A stretch of DNA of 64,000 nt from Pseudoroseicyclus_A sp041714655 (GTDB lineage Bacteria; Pseudomonadota; Alphaproteobacteria; Rhodobacterales; Rhodobacteraceae), in NCBI RefSeq assembly GCF_041714655.1, contig NZ_CP168219.1:930001-994000 (forward strand). The letters are read 5' to 3'. Position numbers and translations under genes: made by a program. Below, piece by piece: positions 1-7,406 of this stretch (positions are counted from its first letter, which is position 1; every line of letters begins with the position of its first letter). The notes under the pieces are model-generated. The model was not told the DNA's origin, ran no database searches, and saw nothing but the letters and a program-made list of their open reading frames with translations.

Positions 1-19
1 AATGGGCGTCGACGAGCAT
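1..19 (-). CDS. TatD family hydrolase, first codons only (partial)
   Basis: Only the first six codons lie in the window. Read on the minus strand from the ATG at 17-19 they give M-L-V-D-A-H, the usual opening of TatD-family metal-dependent DNases, where the Asp and His belong to the metal site. The start lies 25 bases after the holB stop codon. tmk-holB-tatD is a common order in Rhodobacterales. The call rests on this motif and position alone. Confidence 0.55.
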
Positions 20-44
20 GGAATTCCCGGGCGTTTGGCGGGCC

Positions 45-1157
45 TCAGGCTGCAGCCCGGGCGGCCTCTTCGATCCTGAAAAGCATATCGAGGATCAGGG
101 AGGGAGGGTCAAGGTTGACGGCCTTCGCGGCGCGGGCGCGGGCGCCGAGGCTGGCGCCGAGCTCCGCCCAGCCGCGGGCGGCGCGGTCATGCGGCGCGAG
201 CCGGGCAAGAAGCCGCGCCTCGCCGGGCGCACCTTGCGCATCCGGCTCGCCGACGAGCCCGGCGCGGGCGGCGCGGGCGAGGAAGAGGTCGATGAGGCCG
301 AGCGCCAGCTCGAAGCGGCCCTCCGCCCCGCGGGCCCCCACCTTCTCGGCGAAGGCGATGGCGGCGGCGCGGTCGAAGCCGGGCATCCCCTCGAGAAGGC
401 GGATGAGCTCGGCATAAAGATGCAGACCGTCGTCGGAGGCGAGGCGGATGGCGCGCCCGGCGGAGCCGCCGGCGAGGACAGCCAGCGCCTCGGGCGCGTC
501 GGTTGTGATGCCCTGCTCCTCCAGCACGGCCTTGAGCTCGGCGGGGGCGAGCGGGTCGAGCCGGAGGATGCGGCAGCGCGAGCGGATCGTCGGCAGGAGC
601 CGGGCGGGCTGGTGCGAGACGAGGAGCAGCGTCGTGCGCGCCGGCGGCTCCTCCAGCTCCTTCAGGACGGCATTGGCGGCGGTGACGTTCATCTCGTCGG
701 CGGCGTCGATGATGACGACCCGCTGGCCGCCATCGGTGACCGAGAGGTGGAAGAAATTCTTGAGCCGGCGGACGTCGGCGGCCCGGATCTCGGCCGAGAG
801 CCGGTCGCCCTTGTCGTTGGGGCCGCGCTTGACGATGGCGAGGCGGGGGTGGGCGCCGGCGCGGAGGAGCCGCGCGTCCGGGTGGTCGGGCGGCAGGCCG
901 AGCGCCGGCGCCTCGCCGAAGAGCCCCGCCTCGGGCACCTCGCCGGAAAGGAGCGTCGCCGCCATGCGATAGGCGAAGGTCGCCTTGCCGATGCCCTCGG
1001 GGCCGGTGATGAGCCAGCCCGAATGGACGCGGCCGGAGGCGAGCGCCTCCGCGACCGCCGCCTCGGCCGCCGCATGGCCGTGGAGGGTCACCGCCTCCCG
1101 GGGATGGGCGGCACCCTCGATGCGGGTCGGGTCGGGCAGGTCCGAGGGGTCAGGCAT
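45..1157 (-). CDS. holB: DNA polymerase III subunit delta'
   Basis: This is the delta' clamp-loader subunit of the replicative DNA polymerase, 370 residues. It shows the AAA+ fold near the N-terminus, with a P-loop-like GPEGIGKATFAYRMA segment. Further on are the AANAVLKELEEPP sensor region and the IRSRCR motif typical of DnaX/HolB proteins. I chose the ATG at 1155-1157 (MPDPSDLPDP). The reading frame stays open about 45 codons upstream, but that stretch crosses a perfect hairpin and has no family similarity. The gene is transcribed after tmk and before tatD. Confidence 0.93.
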   Translation of the reverse strand: MPDPSDLPDPTRIEGAAHPREAVTLHGHAAAEAAVAEALASGRVHSGWLITGPEGIGKATFAYRMAATLLSGEVPEAGLFGEAPALGLPPDHPDARLLRAGAHPRLAIVKRGPNDKGDRLSAEIRAADVRRLKNFFHLSVTDGGQRVVIIDAADEMNVTAANAVLKELEEPPARTTLLLVSHQPARLLPTIRSRCRILRLDPLAPAELKAVLEEQGITTDAPEALAVLAGGSAGRAIRLASDDGLHLYAELIRLLEGMPGFDRAAAIAFAEKVGARGAEGRFELALGLIDLFLARAARAGLVGEPDAQGAPGEARLLARLAPHDRAARGWAELGASLGARARAAKAVNLDPPSLILDMLFRIEEAARAAA

Positions 1158-1172
1158 GGCGGCTCCGGTGGA

Positions 1173-1230
1173 GCGGGGGGCTGTCTGCCCCCCGCGCCCC
1201 CCGAGAGTATTTGGAAGAAAGCGAGAGGGG
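1173..1230. repeat. Hairpin with Rhodobacterales-type tail between tmk and holB
   Basis: A perfect 9-bp stem, GCGGGGGGC / GCCCCCCGC, lies at 1173-1181 and 1187-1195 with a 5-base loop. It is followed by a gccccccgagagtatttgg tail and a run of gaaag. From memory, elements of this form recur between genes in Rhodobacteraceae genomes. It sits between tmk and holB and may attenuate or process their transcript. Only one copy was seen here, so the repeat status comes from general knowledge. Confidence 0.5.
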
Positions 1231-1305
1231 AAGGCGGGGTGGGGGGCGCCCCGCCATTGGCCGGAGGAGGGGGCGGGACGGGTTCTCTGCACCGGCTCGT
1301 GGGGT

Positions 1306-1324
1306 GGTGGGTTACAAACCCACC
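1306..1324 (-). terminator. Hairpin directly after the tmk stop codon
   Basis: An 8-bp perfect inverted repeat, GGTGGGTT / AACCCACC, with the 3-base loop ACA touches the tmk stop codon (1325-1327). No clear T-run follows, so it may be an RNA-stabilising hairpin instead of a true intrinsic terminator. Confidence 0.45.
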
Positions 1325-1960
1325 CTACAGGGCCTCTTTGGCCGCCGCGAGGATGTCGGCGGCGATCTCCTCCTCGCTCCGGTTGGCGTCGATCACCCGG
1401 AAGCGGGCGGGGGCGGCTGCGGCTAGGGCGAGGAATCCGGCGCGGGCGCGCTCCTGCATGTCGAGGCCGAACCCCTCGAAGCGGAGCTCGCCGCCCCGGG
1501 TCAGGCCGCGGCGGAGCGAGGTTTCGGGGTCGGCATCGAGGAGGAAGGTGACATCGGGTTCCAGCCCGATCATCAGCTCGTGGAGCGCGTCGACCGTCTT
1601 GGTCAGATCGCCCCGGGTGAGCCCCTGATAGACCCGCGTGGAATCGGCGAAGCGGTCGCAGAGCACCAGCTTGCCCGCCTCCAGCGAGGGGCGGATCAGC
1701 CGCTCGAGATGGTCGCGGCGGGCGGCGGTGAAGAGGAGGATCTCCGTCTCCGGGCTCCAGCGGTCGGGCTCGCCGGTGAGGACAAGCTCGCGGATCGCCT
1801 CGGCGCCGGGGGCGCCGCCGGGCTCGCGGGTGAGGATTGCCTCATGCCCCTCGGCTTCCAGAGCCGCCGCGAGGCGGCGGGCCTGGGTGGACTTGCCGGA
1901 GCCGTCGATCCCCTCGAAGGTGAAGAACCGCCCGCGCGCGGCGGTCATCGGGCTCTGCAT
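1325..1960 (-). CDS. tmk: Thymidylate kinase
   Basis: Thymidylate kinase phosphorylates dTMP to dTDP with ATP, a step in dTTP synthesis. The 211-residue length is normal. The P-loop FEGIDGSGKST is near the N-terminus, followed by the LTREPGG substrate-binding motif. The DRFADS motif (residues V-L-C-D-R-F-A-D-S-T) is in the middle and a lid-like RGGELRFE segment comes later. A second ATG at 1948 gives a start four codons shorter (MTAARG) and is equally plausible. The gene begins six bases after the dacC stop region, so the two are probably co-transcribed. Confidence 0.95.
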   Translation of the reverse strand: MQSPMTAARGRFFTFEGIDGSGKSTQARRLAAALEAEGHEAILTREPGGAPGAEAIRELVLTGEPDRWSPETEILLFTAARRDHLERLIRPSLEAGKLVLCDRFADSTRVYQGLTRGDLTKTVDALHELMIGLEPDVTFLLDADPETSLRRGLTRGGELRFEGFGLDMQERARAGFLALAAAAPARFRVIDANRSEEEIAADILAAAKEAL

Positions 1961-1965
1961 CGGGC

Positions 1966-3231
1966 TCAGGCGCCCTCGGCGGTGTCGCCGGCACCGCCTG
2001 CCGCGGCGCCGTCGCCCGCCGCGGGGGCCGCGCCGGAGGCCGGCATGCCGCCGAAGGCCGGCTCGAGCTCCGCCGCCGCCTGGGGGGCGAAGCGGTGGAG
2101 GAGGACGAGCCCCGCGATGCGCAGCCGCTCGCCAAAGCCGCCGCGCGCCACGGCGGCCTCAGCCACCAGCGGCACGCGCACTTCGCCCAGCCCCTCGCGG
2201 GTGACGATCAGCTCGCCGATCTCCTGCCCCGCGGCGACGGGCGCCTCGACGGGCTCCGTCCAGACCGCCTCGATCCCCGCCTCGTCGCCGCCGGTGACGG
2301 GCATCAGCAGCGTCAGATCCTCGGGGATGACGAGGCCCACATGGCTCTCGGCCCCCATCCAGACGCTCGCCTCGGCGATCCGCGTGCCGCCCTCGGCCAG
2401 CGCCGCCTCGGTGAACTGGCGGAAGGCCCAGTTGGTGATGCGCTCGGCCTCCTCGCGGCGCTGCGCCTCTGTATCGAGCCCGGTGATCACGAAGATGATC
2501 CGCCGGTCGCCCTGCTTGGCGCTGCCGACGAGCCCGTAGCCCGCTTCGGAGGTATGGCCGGTTTTCAGCCCGTCGGCGCCGATGCCGAGCCCCAGGATCG
2601 GGTTGCGGTTCTGGCTGTTGGACGGCACCCGCCCGTCGAACAGGAACTCCTGCTCGCCGAAGAGCGGATAGAAGGTCGGGAAGTCGCGGATGATGTGATC
2701 GGCGAGCCGCCCGAGGTCATGGGCGCTCATCAGATGCCCCACCGCCGGCCAGCCGTTGGAATTGGCGAAGGTCGAGGTGGTCATGCCGAGATCCGGCGCC
2801 CGCTCGGTCATCATCCGCGCGAAGCCCGCCTCGGTGCCGTCGGGCGACAGGGCCTCGGCGATGACGCAGGAGGCATCGTTGCCGGAGAGCACGATGATGC
2901 CGCGCAGAAGGTCCTCGACCTTCACCCGCTCGCCGGAGCGCAGGAACATCGACGAGCCGGCGTAGCCCGAGCAATGCTCCGAGACCAGAAGCTCCTCCGA
3001 GACGGAGAGCCGCCCCGAGGCGATGGCCTCGAAGCCGAGGTACAGCGTCATCAGCTTCGACATCGAGGCCGGCGGGATCGGATTGTCGGCATCCTTGGAG
3101 AGGAGGACCGTATCCGAGGTCTGGTCATAGACCCAGGCGGCGCGGGCCGGCGTGTCGAAGCTCTGCGCGAGCGCGGCGCCGGCGGAGAAGGTGAGGGCCA
3201 GTGCGGCGGCGATGAGGCGGGTCATGTCCAT
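1966..3231 (-). CDS. dacC: D-alanyl-D-alanine carboxypeptidase (penicillin-binding protein 5/6 family)
   Basis: This is a periplasmic peptidoglycan DD-carboxypeptidase of 421 residues. A signal peptide (LIAAALALTFSAGAALAQS) ends near residue 23. All three active-site motifs of peptidase S11 are present: S56-M-S-K59, S116-G-N118 and K223-T-G225. A C-terminal beta-rich PBP5-type domain follows. The ATG at 3231 is preferred because the signal peptide starts there; ATG 3225 is two codons shorter. An Ala/Pro/Gly-rich tail ends the protein. It lies just after the SPOR lipoprotein gene and before tmk. The symbol follows common use in relatives; dacA or dacF would be equally defensible. Confidence 0.92.
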   Translation of the reverse strand: MDMTRLIAAALALTFSAGAALAQSFDTPARAAWVYDQTSDTVLLSKDADNPIPPASMSKLMTLYLGFEAIASGRLSVSEELLVSEHCSGYAGSSMFLRSGERVKVEDLLRGIIVLSGNDASCVIAEALSPDGTEAGFARMMTERAPDLGMTTSTFANSNGWPAVGHLMSAHDLGRLADHIIRDFPTFYPLFGEQEFLFDGRVPSNSQNRNPILGLGIGADGLKTGHTSEAGYGLVGSAKQGDRRIIFVITGLDTEAQRREEAERITNWAFRQFTEAALAEGGTRIAEASVWMGAESHVGLVIPEDLTLLMPVTGGDEAGIEAVWTEPVEAPVAAGQEIGELIVTREGLGEVRVPLVAEAAVARGGFGERLRIAGLVLLHRFAPQAAAELEPAFGGMPASGAAPAAGDGAAAGGAGDTAEGA

Positions 3232-3259
3232 CCCCTGAAGCGGGGCCCCGGGCGGGGGC

Positions 3260-4141
3260 TCAGTTGCGGGTGAAATAGGCGTCGGTGAAGCCGAGCCTCT
3301 TGACGGTGTCGAGATCGGCGGCGCGGGCGCTCTCGCTCGCCGCCGGGCCGACGACGACGCGCCAGAAGGTCGTGCCCTGGCTCGATTGTTCGAGCACGCG
3401 GGCGGTGAGCCCGTTCGAGCGCATGGCCGTCGCCGCGTTGTTGGCATTCGCCTCGACCGAGAAGATGCCGATCTGGATATAGGGCCGCTCGAGGCTGGAG
3501 GCCGCCGCCGGGCTGGCTGCGGGGGCGGGCGTGGCTGCGGGGGCGGGCGTCGCGGCGGGTGTCGAGGCGCCGCCGAGGATCGCGTCGAGCTCGCTGGTCA
3601 GGATCGGGCCGCCGGAGGGGGCGGGCGCCGGGGCGGCGCCGTCATCGCCTATGGCGGCGGGTGCATTGGCCTCCGTCGCCTCCGGCTCGGCCGCGGCCTC
3701 GCGCCGGAGCGCGGTGACGTTCAGCTCCGCCGGCGCGCCGGCGAGCATGCCGAGCGCATCGGCGGCATCGGAGGAGACCTGGAGCGACGGGCCGAGATTC
3801 TCCCGCTCGCGCCGGAAGAGCGCGCCGATGACGAACTGGCCGTTCTCGGTATTGCGGATGATGACGCGCTCGGGATCGGCGACATCGGGATGCGCCACCC
3901 AGACGCCGCCGAGGCTCGGCCGGCCGTCCCAGAGCCCCTCTTCGGTGACGTGGAAGACCTCCGGCGCCTCGACATCGACCTCGACGAGTTCGGTGGTGCC
4001 GCCGGGGGCGCCGGCAGCCGTGGCGCCGTCTTCGGACGTGGCCAGAAAGGCCGGCATTTCAAAGCCTTCCTCGCAGCCGGCGAGGCTTGCCGCCATCGCG
4101 ACTGCCAGCCAGAACGGTCGCCGCGCGGCCCTGCCCTTCAT
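3260..4141 (-). CDS. RlpA-like lipoprotein with SPOR domain
   Basis: The 293-residue protein has a lipoprotein signal with lipobox ASLAGC (lipidated Cys23). A middle part (about residues 70-150) contains VIIRNTENGQFVIGALFRR and a DALGMLAG-like stretch, resembling the double-psi beta-barrel of RlpA. An Ala/Pro-rich linker follows, then a SPOR domain at about 215-293 (YIQIGIFSVEANANNAATAM). SPOR domains bind denuded peptidoglycan at division sites. The start ATG (4139-4141) is set by the signal peptide. The barrel is diverged, so lytic transglycosylase activity is uncertain. It precedes dacC, which fits a cell-wall role. Confidence 0.8.
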   Translation of the reverse strand: MKGRAARRPFWLAVAMAASLAGCEEGFEMPAFLATSEDGATAAGAPGGTTELVEVDVEAPEVFHVTEEGLWDGRPSLGGVWVAHPDVADPERVIIRNTENGQFVIGALFRRERENLGPSLQVSSDAADALGMLAGAPAELNVTALRREAAAEPEATEANAPAAIGDDGAAPAPAPSGGPILTSELDAILGGASTPAATPAPAATPAPAASPAAASSLERPYIQIGIFSVEANANNAATAMRSNGLTARVLEQSSQGTTFWRVVVGPAASESARAADLDTVKRLGFTDAYFTRN

Positions 4142-4402
4142 GCGTCCCCCATGCCTCGTCTGCCCCGCCGGCCCCGTCGAAGGGGCCCCTGCCGGGGCAC
4201 GCTCGCTCGCCTCACGCCCCTTTGCCGGCCATCGGCCAAGCGGGCTTTGGCGGCAGCATAACGGCGGGGCGGTTTCATTGAAAGGCCGCCCGACGGGCCT
4301 CACGCCGCTTTCCGCGCATCGTGAGGGCGGGGGGTGAGTGCGGGGGCCGCGGCGCGGCCCGCTTGCAGCCGGCGGGTCGGGAGGCGATAAGCCCGATGGC
4401 CC

Positions 4403-4492
4403 GGAGGAGTGGCAGAGCGGTTGAATGCACCGGTCTTGAAAACCGGCGTGCGTGAAAGCGTACCGTGGGTTCGAATCCCACCTCCTCCGCCA
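4403..4492 (+). tRNA. tRNA-Ser (anticodon UGA)
   Basis: The acceptor stem GGAGGAG (4403-4409) pairs perfectly with CTCCTCC (4482-4488). The discriminator base is G and CCA is encoded (4490-4492). The anticodon stem CCGGT/ACCGG holds the loop CTTGAAA with anticodon TGA. The T-arm reads GTGGGTTCGAATCCCAC. A long variable arm, as in class II tRNAs, makes up the 90 bases. The gene separates the housekeeping genes at the left from the accessory catabolic genes at the right. Confidence 0.97.
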
Positions 4493-4682
4493 CTTGCCCT
4501 CGCAGTTTTCGCTCTGCCGCTTTTTGGCCGAGATAGTCCCAGATTTCCGGGCTCTTGCCGCGCCGGCCAATTCAGAGACCGGATATGCACCCACTGAGAG
4601 CTACGCTGCATGCAGGACGCGGCGCTTCTTCGATAGCGCGAGCGTGCCTCAAGCTGCCAACGCGCCGCCAATTCACATGTGA

Positions 4683-4713
4683 CAAAGACGCCCGCCCCGG
4701 GGAAGGGCAGGCG
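4683..4713 (-). terminator. Intrinsic terminator after the ABC solute-binding protein gene
   Basis: On the minus strand the stem CGCCTGCCC / GGGCGGGCG (4705-4713 and 4689-4697, one G-T wobble) is followed by a short T-rich tail, TCTTTGTC. It lies 23 bases after the stop of the solute-binding protein gene and ends that operon before the tRNA. Confidence 0.7.
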
Positions 4714-4735
4714 CTCTGCGCTAAGAGGGGCTCTT

Positions 4736-6292
4736 TCAAGGGGTTTTGGTGACGCCCCAGGCGACCTGGTTGTCGGCGGACCAGACGAGGAAGCCGTCCA
4801 CATTCGCCCGCGTGGCGCCAATGTTGGGCGCGTAGTAAAGCCCGAAGATCGGCAGATCCTCGACCATCATCGCGTGCAACTGGCGGAAGAGTTCGCCGCG
4901 CGCCTCGGTGTCGGTCTCGACCAGGGTCTGCAGGTAGATCTCCTGCGCCGCCGGGTTGTCCCACTGGTTGGAGCCGTCTTCGGCCTTGGAGCCCATGAAC
5001 ATGCCGTAGGCCAGCGAGGGGTCGAGCCGGGCGGACCAGCCGAAGCTCTGCAGCTGGAAGTTGCCGGAGAGGAAATTGTCGAGCTGCGTGCCCCATTCCA
5101 GCGTTTCCAGCTCGACGTTGAAGCCGGCGGCGGAGAGCATGGCCTGCACGAGGATCGAGTTCTCGTACATGCCCTGGTAGCGGGAGTTCGTCTGCATGAC
5201 GATCGGCTCGCCGGCATAGCCGGCCTCTGCGGCCATGGTGCGGGCGAGCTCGGGGTCGTATTCCGGCCAGGTCTGGAAGCTCTCGTCAAAGAAGGCGCTC
5301 GATTCCGCCACCGCCGAGGGGTTGAACGGTGCGAGGCCGTTGTTCTTCACATCGGCGATCTGCGCGAAGTCGATGGCATGGGCCAGCGCCTCGCGCATCT
5401 TCGGGTCAGAGAGGAGCGGATCCTCCGTCTGCACGAGGATCGTCGTCCAGCCGAGGCCGGGGGCCGTCTGCACCACGGCGCCCTGTGCCTCGAGATCGGC
5501 GACGCGGTTGGCCGAGATGTTGTTGACGATGTCGACGTCACCGGCCAGCAGCGCCGTCTCGCGCACGGTGGCATCGGGGATGATCTGGAAGGTCACCGTG
5601 TCGAAGTTGACGGTGCGGTCGCCCGAATAGCCGCTGGTCGGGGCGGCGGAGGGCACGTAATCGGCGAAGCGCGCCAGTTCGATGGACTCGCCGACGTTCC
5701 AGGCGTCGAGCACCAGCGGGCCGGAGCCAATGGCCGAGCCGCTGATCCAGGCGCCGCTCTCGTCGAGATTGGCGGGGCTGAAGACCCAGAGGTCGCATTG
5801 CACCTCGGCGAGGCGGGTGAGGAAGAGCGCGTTCGGCGCGTTGATCGTCATGACCAGCGTCGCCGGGTCGGGCGTCTCGATGGATTGCAGGACAAGGCCC
5901 CGGGTGCCGTCGAAATTCGGGATGCAGGCGCTTTCCTGTTCCGGCGCAAGGCGCCATTCGATGGCGGCCTTCACATCCTCGGACGTGATCGGCGTGCCGT
6001 CGTGGAAGAGCGCGCCCTCGCGGAGGTGGAAGGTATAGACCGTGCCATCCTCAGAGACGTCCCAGCTTTCCGCCAGCGCCGGCCCGACGGAGAGATCCTC
6101 GCGGAAGCCGACCAGCGAGTCATAGATGTGGTTGAGCACCACATCGGTGTTGTTGTCGCGGTTGGTGCCGTTGAGGCTGCGGATATCGGCGCTGAGCGCG
6201 ATCACCAGCTCGTCGGCGGCGGTCTCGGCCGCGAGTGGCTGGGCGAGTGCCGCCAGGGCGGTGGCGGCAAGCAAGGCTGTCTTGTGTCCCAT
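4736..6292 (-). CDS. ABC transporter substrate-binding protein (peptide/nickel type, SBP_bac_5)
   Basis: This is the periplasmic binding protein of a peptide-type ABC importer, 518 residues, the usual length. An N-terminal signal peptide (ALLAATALAALAQPLAAE) is cleaved near residue 22. Family hallmarks include YDSLVGFREDLSVGPALAESWDVSEDG, YTFHLREGALFHDG, and REALAHAIDF in the second lobe. It lies downstream of the hydrolase gene on the same strand (50-base gap) but is separated from its permease and ATPase genes (7.4-10.8 kb) by a promoter region. Both units carry the same upstream direct-repeat element, which links them. The ligand cannot be read from the sequence; the neighbours suggest a peptide-like amide or amine. 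Confidence 0.9.
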   Translation of the reverse strand: MGHKTALLAATALAALAQPLAAETAADELVIALSADIRSLNGTNRDNNTDVVLNHIYDSLVGFREDLSVGPALAESWDVSEDGTVYTFHLREGALFHDGTPITSEDVKAAIEWRLAPEQESACIPNFDGTRGLVLQSIETPDPATLVMTINAPNALFLTRLAEVQCDLWVFSPANLDESGAWISGSAIGSGPLVLDAWNVGESIELARFADYVPSAAPTSGYSGDRTVNFDTVTFQIIPDATVRETALLAGDVDIVNNISANRVADLEAQGAVVQTAPGLGWTTILVQTEDPLLSDPKMREALAHAIDFAQIADVKNNGLAPFNPSAVAESSAFFDESFQTWPEYDPELARTMAAEAGYAGEPIVMQTNSRYQGMYENSILVQAMLSAAGFNVELETLEWGTQLDNFLSGNFQLQSFGWSARLDPSLAYGMFMGSKAEDGSNQWDNPAAQEIYLQTLVETDTEARGELFRQLHAMMVEDLPIFGLYYAPNIGATRANVDGFLVWSADNQVAWGVTKTP

Positions 6293-6342
6293 CGAGTGAG
6301 GCTCCTGTCGGTTCGGAAATGCGATCGGGGGTCGGGGGAGTG

Positions 6343-7185
6343 TCAGGGCTCGGTCAGCGACCGGGCGAAGAAGGCCTTCACGTCGCCGAGCATCTCGTCA
6401 TCCTCATGGGCGACATGGGGAAAGGTGCGGTAGTCCACGGCGATGCCGTGGCTCTCGAAATTGTCGCGCAGCGCCTCCATGCGGGCGACGCGGGTGATCC
6501 CCGTCGAATTGGCGCCCGGCATCCAGAAGGTCTGATCGGTCGGGCGGACCTCGCACCAGCGGGTTCGCAGGTCGTCCTCGCCGATCAGCATCTGCACGGC
6601 GACCTTGCGGATGGCCCCCACATCGACCGGCTTGCCGAAGAGCGCCTGAAAGCCGTTCGTGCCGACCCAGTAATCCGCCGCCTCGTCGATGAGCGTCACC
6701 GTGCCGGGCGCGCCGATGGCGACACCGCGCAGCCGGTCCGGATGGGCATAGAGGAAGCGGTGCGAGAACTGCCCGCCGCCGGAGAAACCGTAGAGCAGGA
6801 ATTTCCCCCGCTCGATCGGATACTTGCTGGCGAACTCGTCGACCATGTCGAGGAGGATCTCGTCATAGCGCACGCCATGGCCGCGCAGCAGCTTGTAGCT
6901 GTGAAGATCGCCTTGATAGAGCGCGTTGACCGGGAAGAGCGGGCAGAGCACCGCCGCCTGATGCTCTTCGGCGAAGTCGACGAACTGGTCGCGGTAGCGC
7001 TCCATCGAGCGCTCGGAGCCATGGACGATGACGGCGAGCGGATAGCGTCTGGTGCCGCGGCGGCTGAAGCTGGTGGGCACGTAGGTGCAGAACGAGAAGC
7101 GCGGGTCCATCCGGCTGGCGGTGGCCGGCGAGCGGCCCGTCTCGAACATCGAGACACTCTGTTCCAGGTCGGCGTCGTGTTTCAT
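6343..7185 (-). CDS. Alpha/beta hydrolase, esterase/PHB-depolymerase-like
   Basis: The 280-residue cytoplasmic protein (no signal peptide) has an alpha/beta-hydrolase fold. The oxyanion-side motif VIVHGSERS is near residue 52. The nucleophile elbow is G-F-S135-G-G, and a His in PHVAHEDDE near residues 257-260 is suited to the catalytic histidine. The arrangement resembles esterase D / PHB depolymerase relatives. It is the first gene of a two-gene unit with the ABC binding protein, under the direct-repeat element at 7269-7296. The likely role is hydrolysis of an ester or amide bond in the imported compound. This is an inference from context. Confidence 0.75.
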   Translation of the reverse strand: MKHDADLEQSVSMFETGRSPATASRMDPRFSFCTYVPTSFSRRGTRRYPLAVIVHGSERSMERYRDQFVDFAEEHQAAVLCPLFPVNALYQGDLHSYKLLRGHGVRYDEILLDMVDEFASKYPIERGKFLLYGFSGGGQFSHRFLYAHPDRLRGVAIGAPGTVTLIDEAADYWVGTNGFQALFGKPVDVGAIRKVAVQMLIGEDDLRTRWCEVRPTDQTFWMPGANSTGITRVARMEALRDNFESHGIAVDYRTFPHVAHEDDEMLGDVKAFFARSLTEP

Positions 7186-7268
7186 CTCGGTCCTCTCGGG
7201 CCTTGTCGCCAGGCGGAAGCTCCCGCCTTCCTTGACGAACCGTTAACATGGTGGGGTGAGTCGAAAAA

Positions 7269-7296
7269 GTGTTTTGTGTTCATAAGGTGCATTTTG
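7269..7296. promoter_or_regulatory. Putative operator, direct repeat with 20-bp period (copy 1)
   Basis: Two boxes, gtgttttg and gtgcattttg, have their ttttg cores 20 bp apart (7272-7276, 7292-7296). The same arrangement recurs at 12029-12056. This copy lies upstream of the hydrolase/binding-protein unit. A 20-bp period (two helical turns) suits a regulator with two DNA-binding domains, such as the one encoded at 12125. The rest of the 221-base gap 7186-7406 shows no gene. Confidence 0.6.
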
Positions 7297-7406
7297 AGGA
7301 GGTAGAAGGGCGTTGTTTTCCGGGACTCGCCAGGAAATGCGCCACTCTCGTCTGCCTTATGGCGAGTGAAAGTGCCGATTTTCCGCCGGGGATGCATCGA
7401 GGGCCC

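Noticed and set aside
4403..4492. Attachment-site duplication of tRNA-Ser
   Set aside because: I looked for a second copy of the tRNA 3' end (ttcgaatccc...) elsewhere in the window and saw none. No integrase gene is present.
4679..6433. Long open frame (584 codons) on the plus strand opposite the ABC binding-protein gene
   Set aside because: High-GC antisense shadow with His/Arg/Gly-rich, motif-free translation. The minus-strand gene has a signal peptide and clear family motifs. Many similar long shadows (for example 14357-15952 and 20093-20662) were dropped for the same reason.
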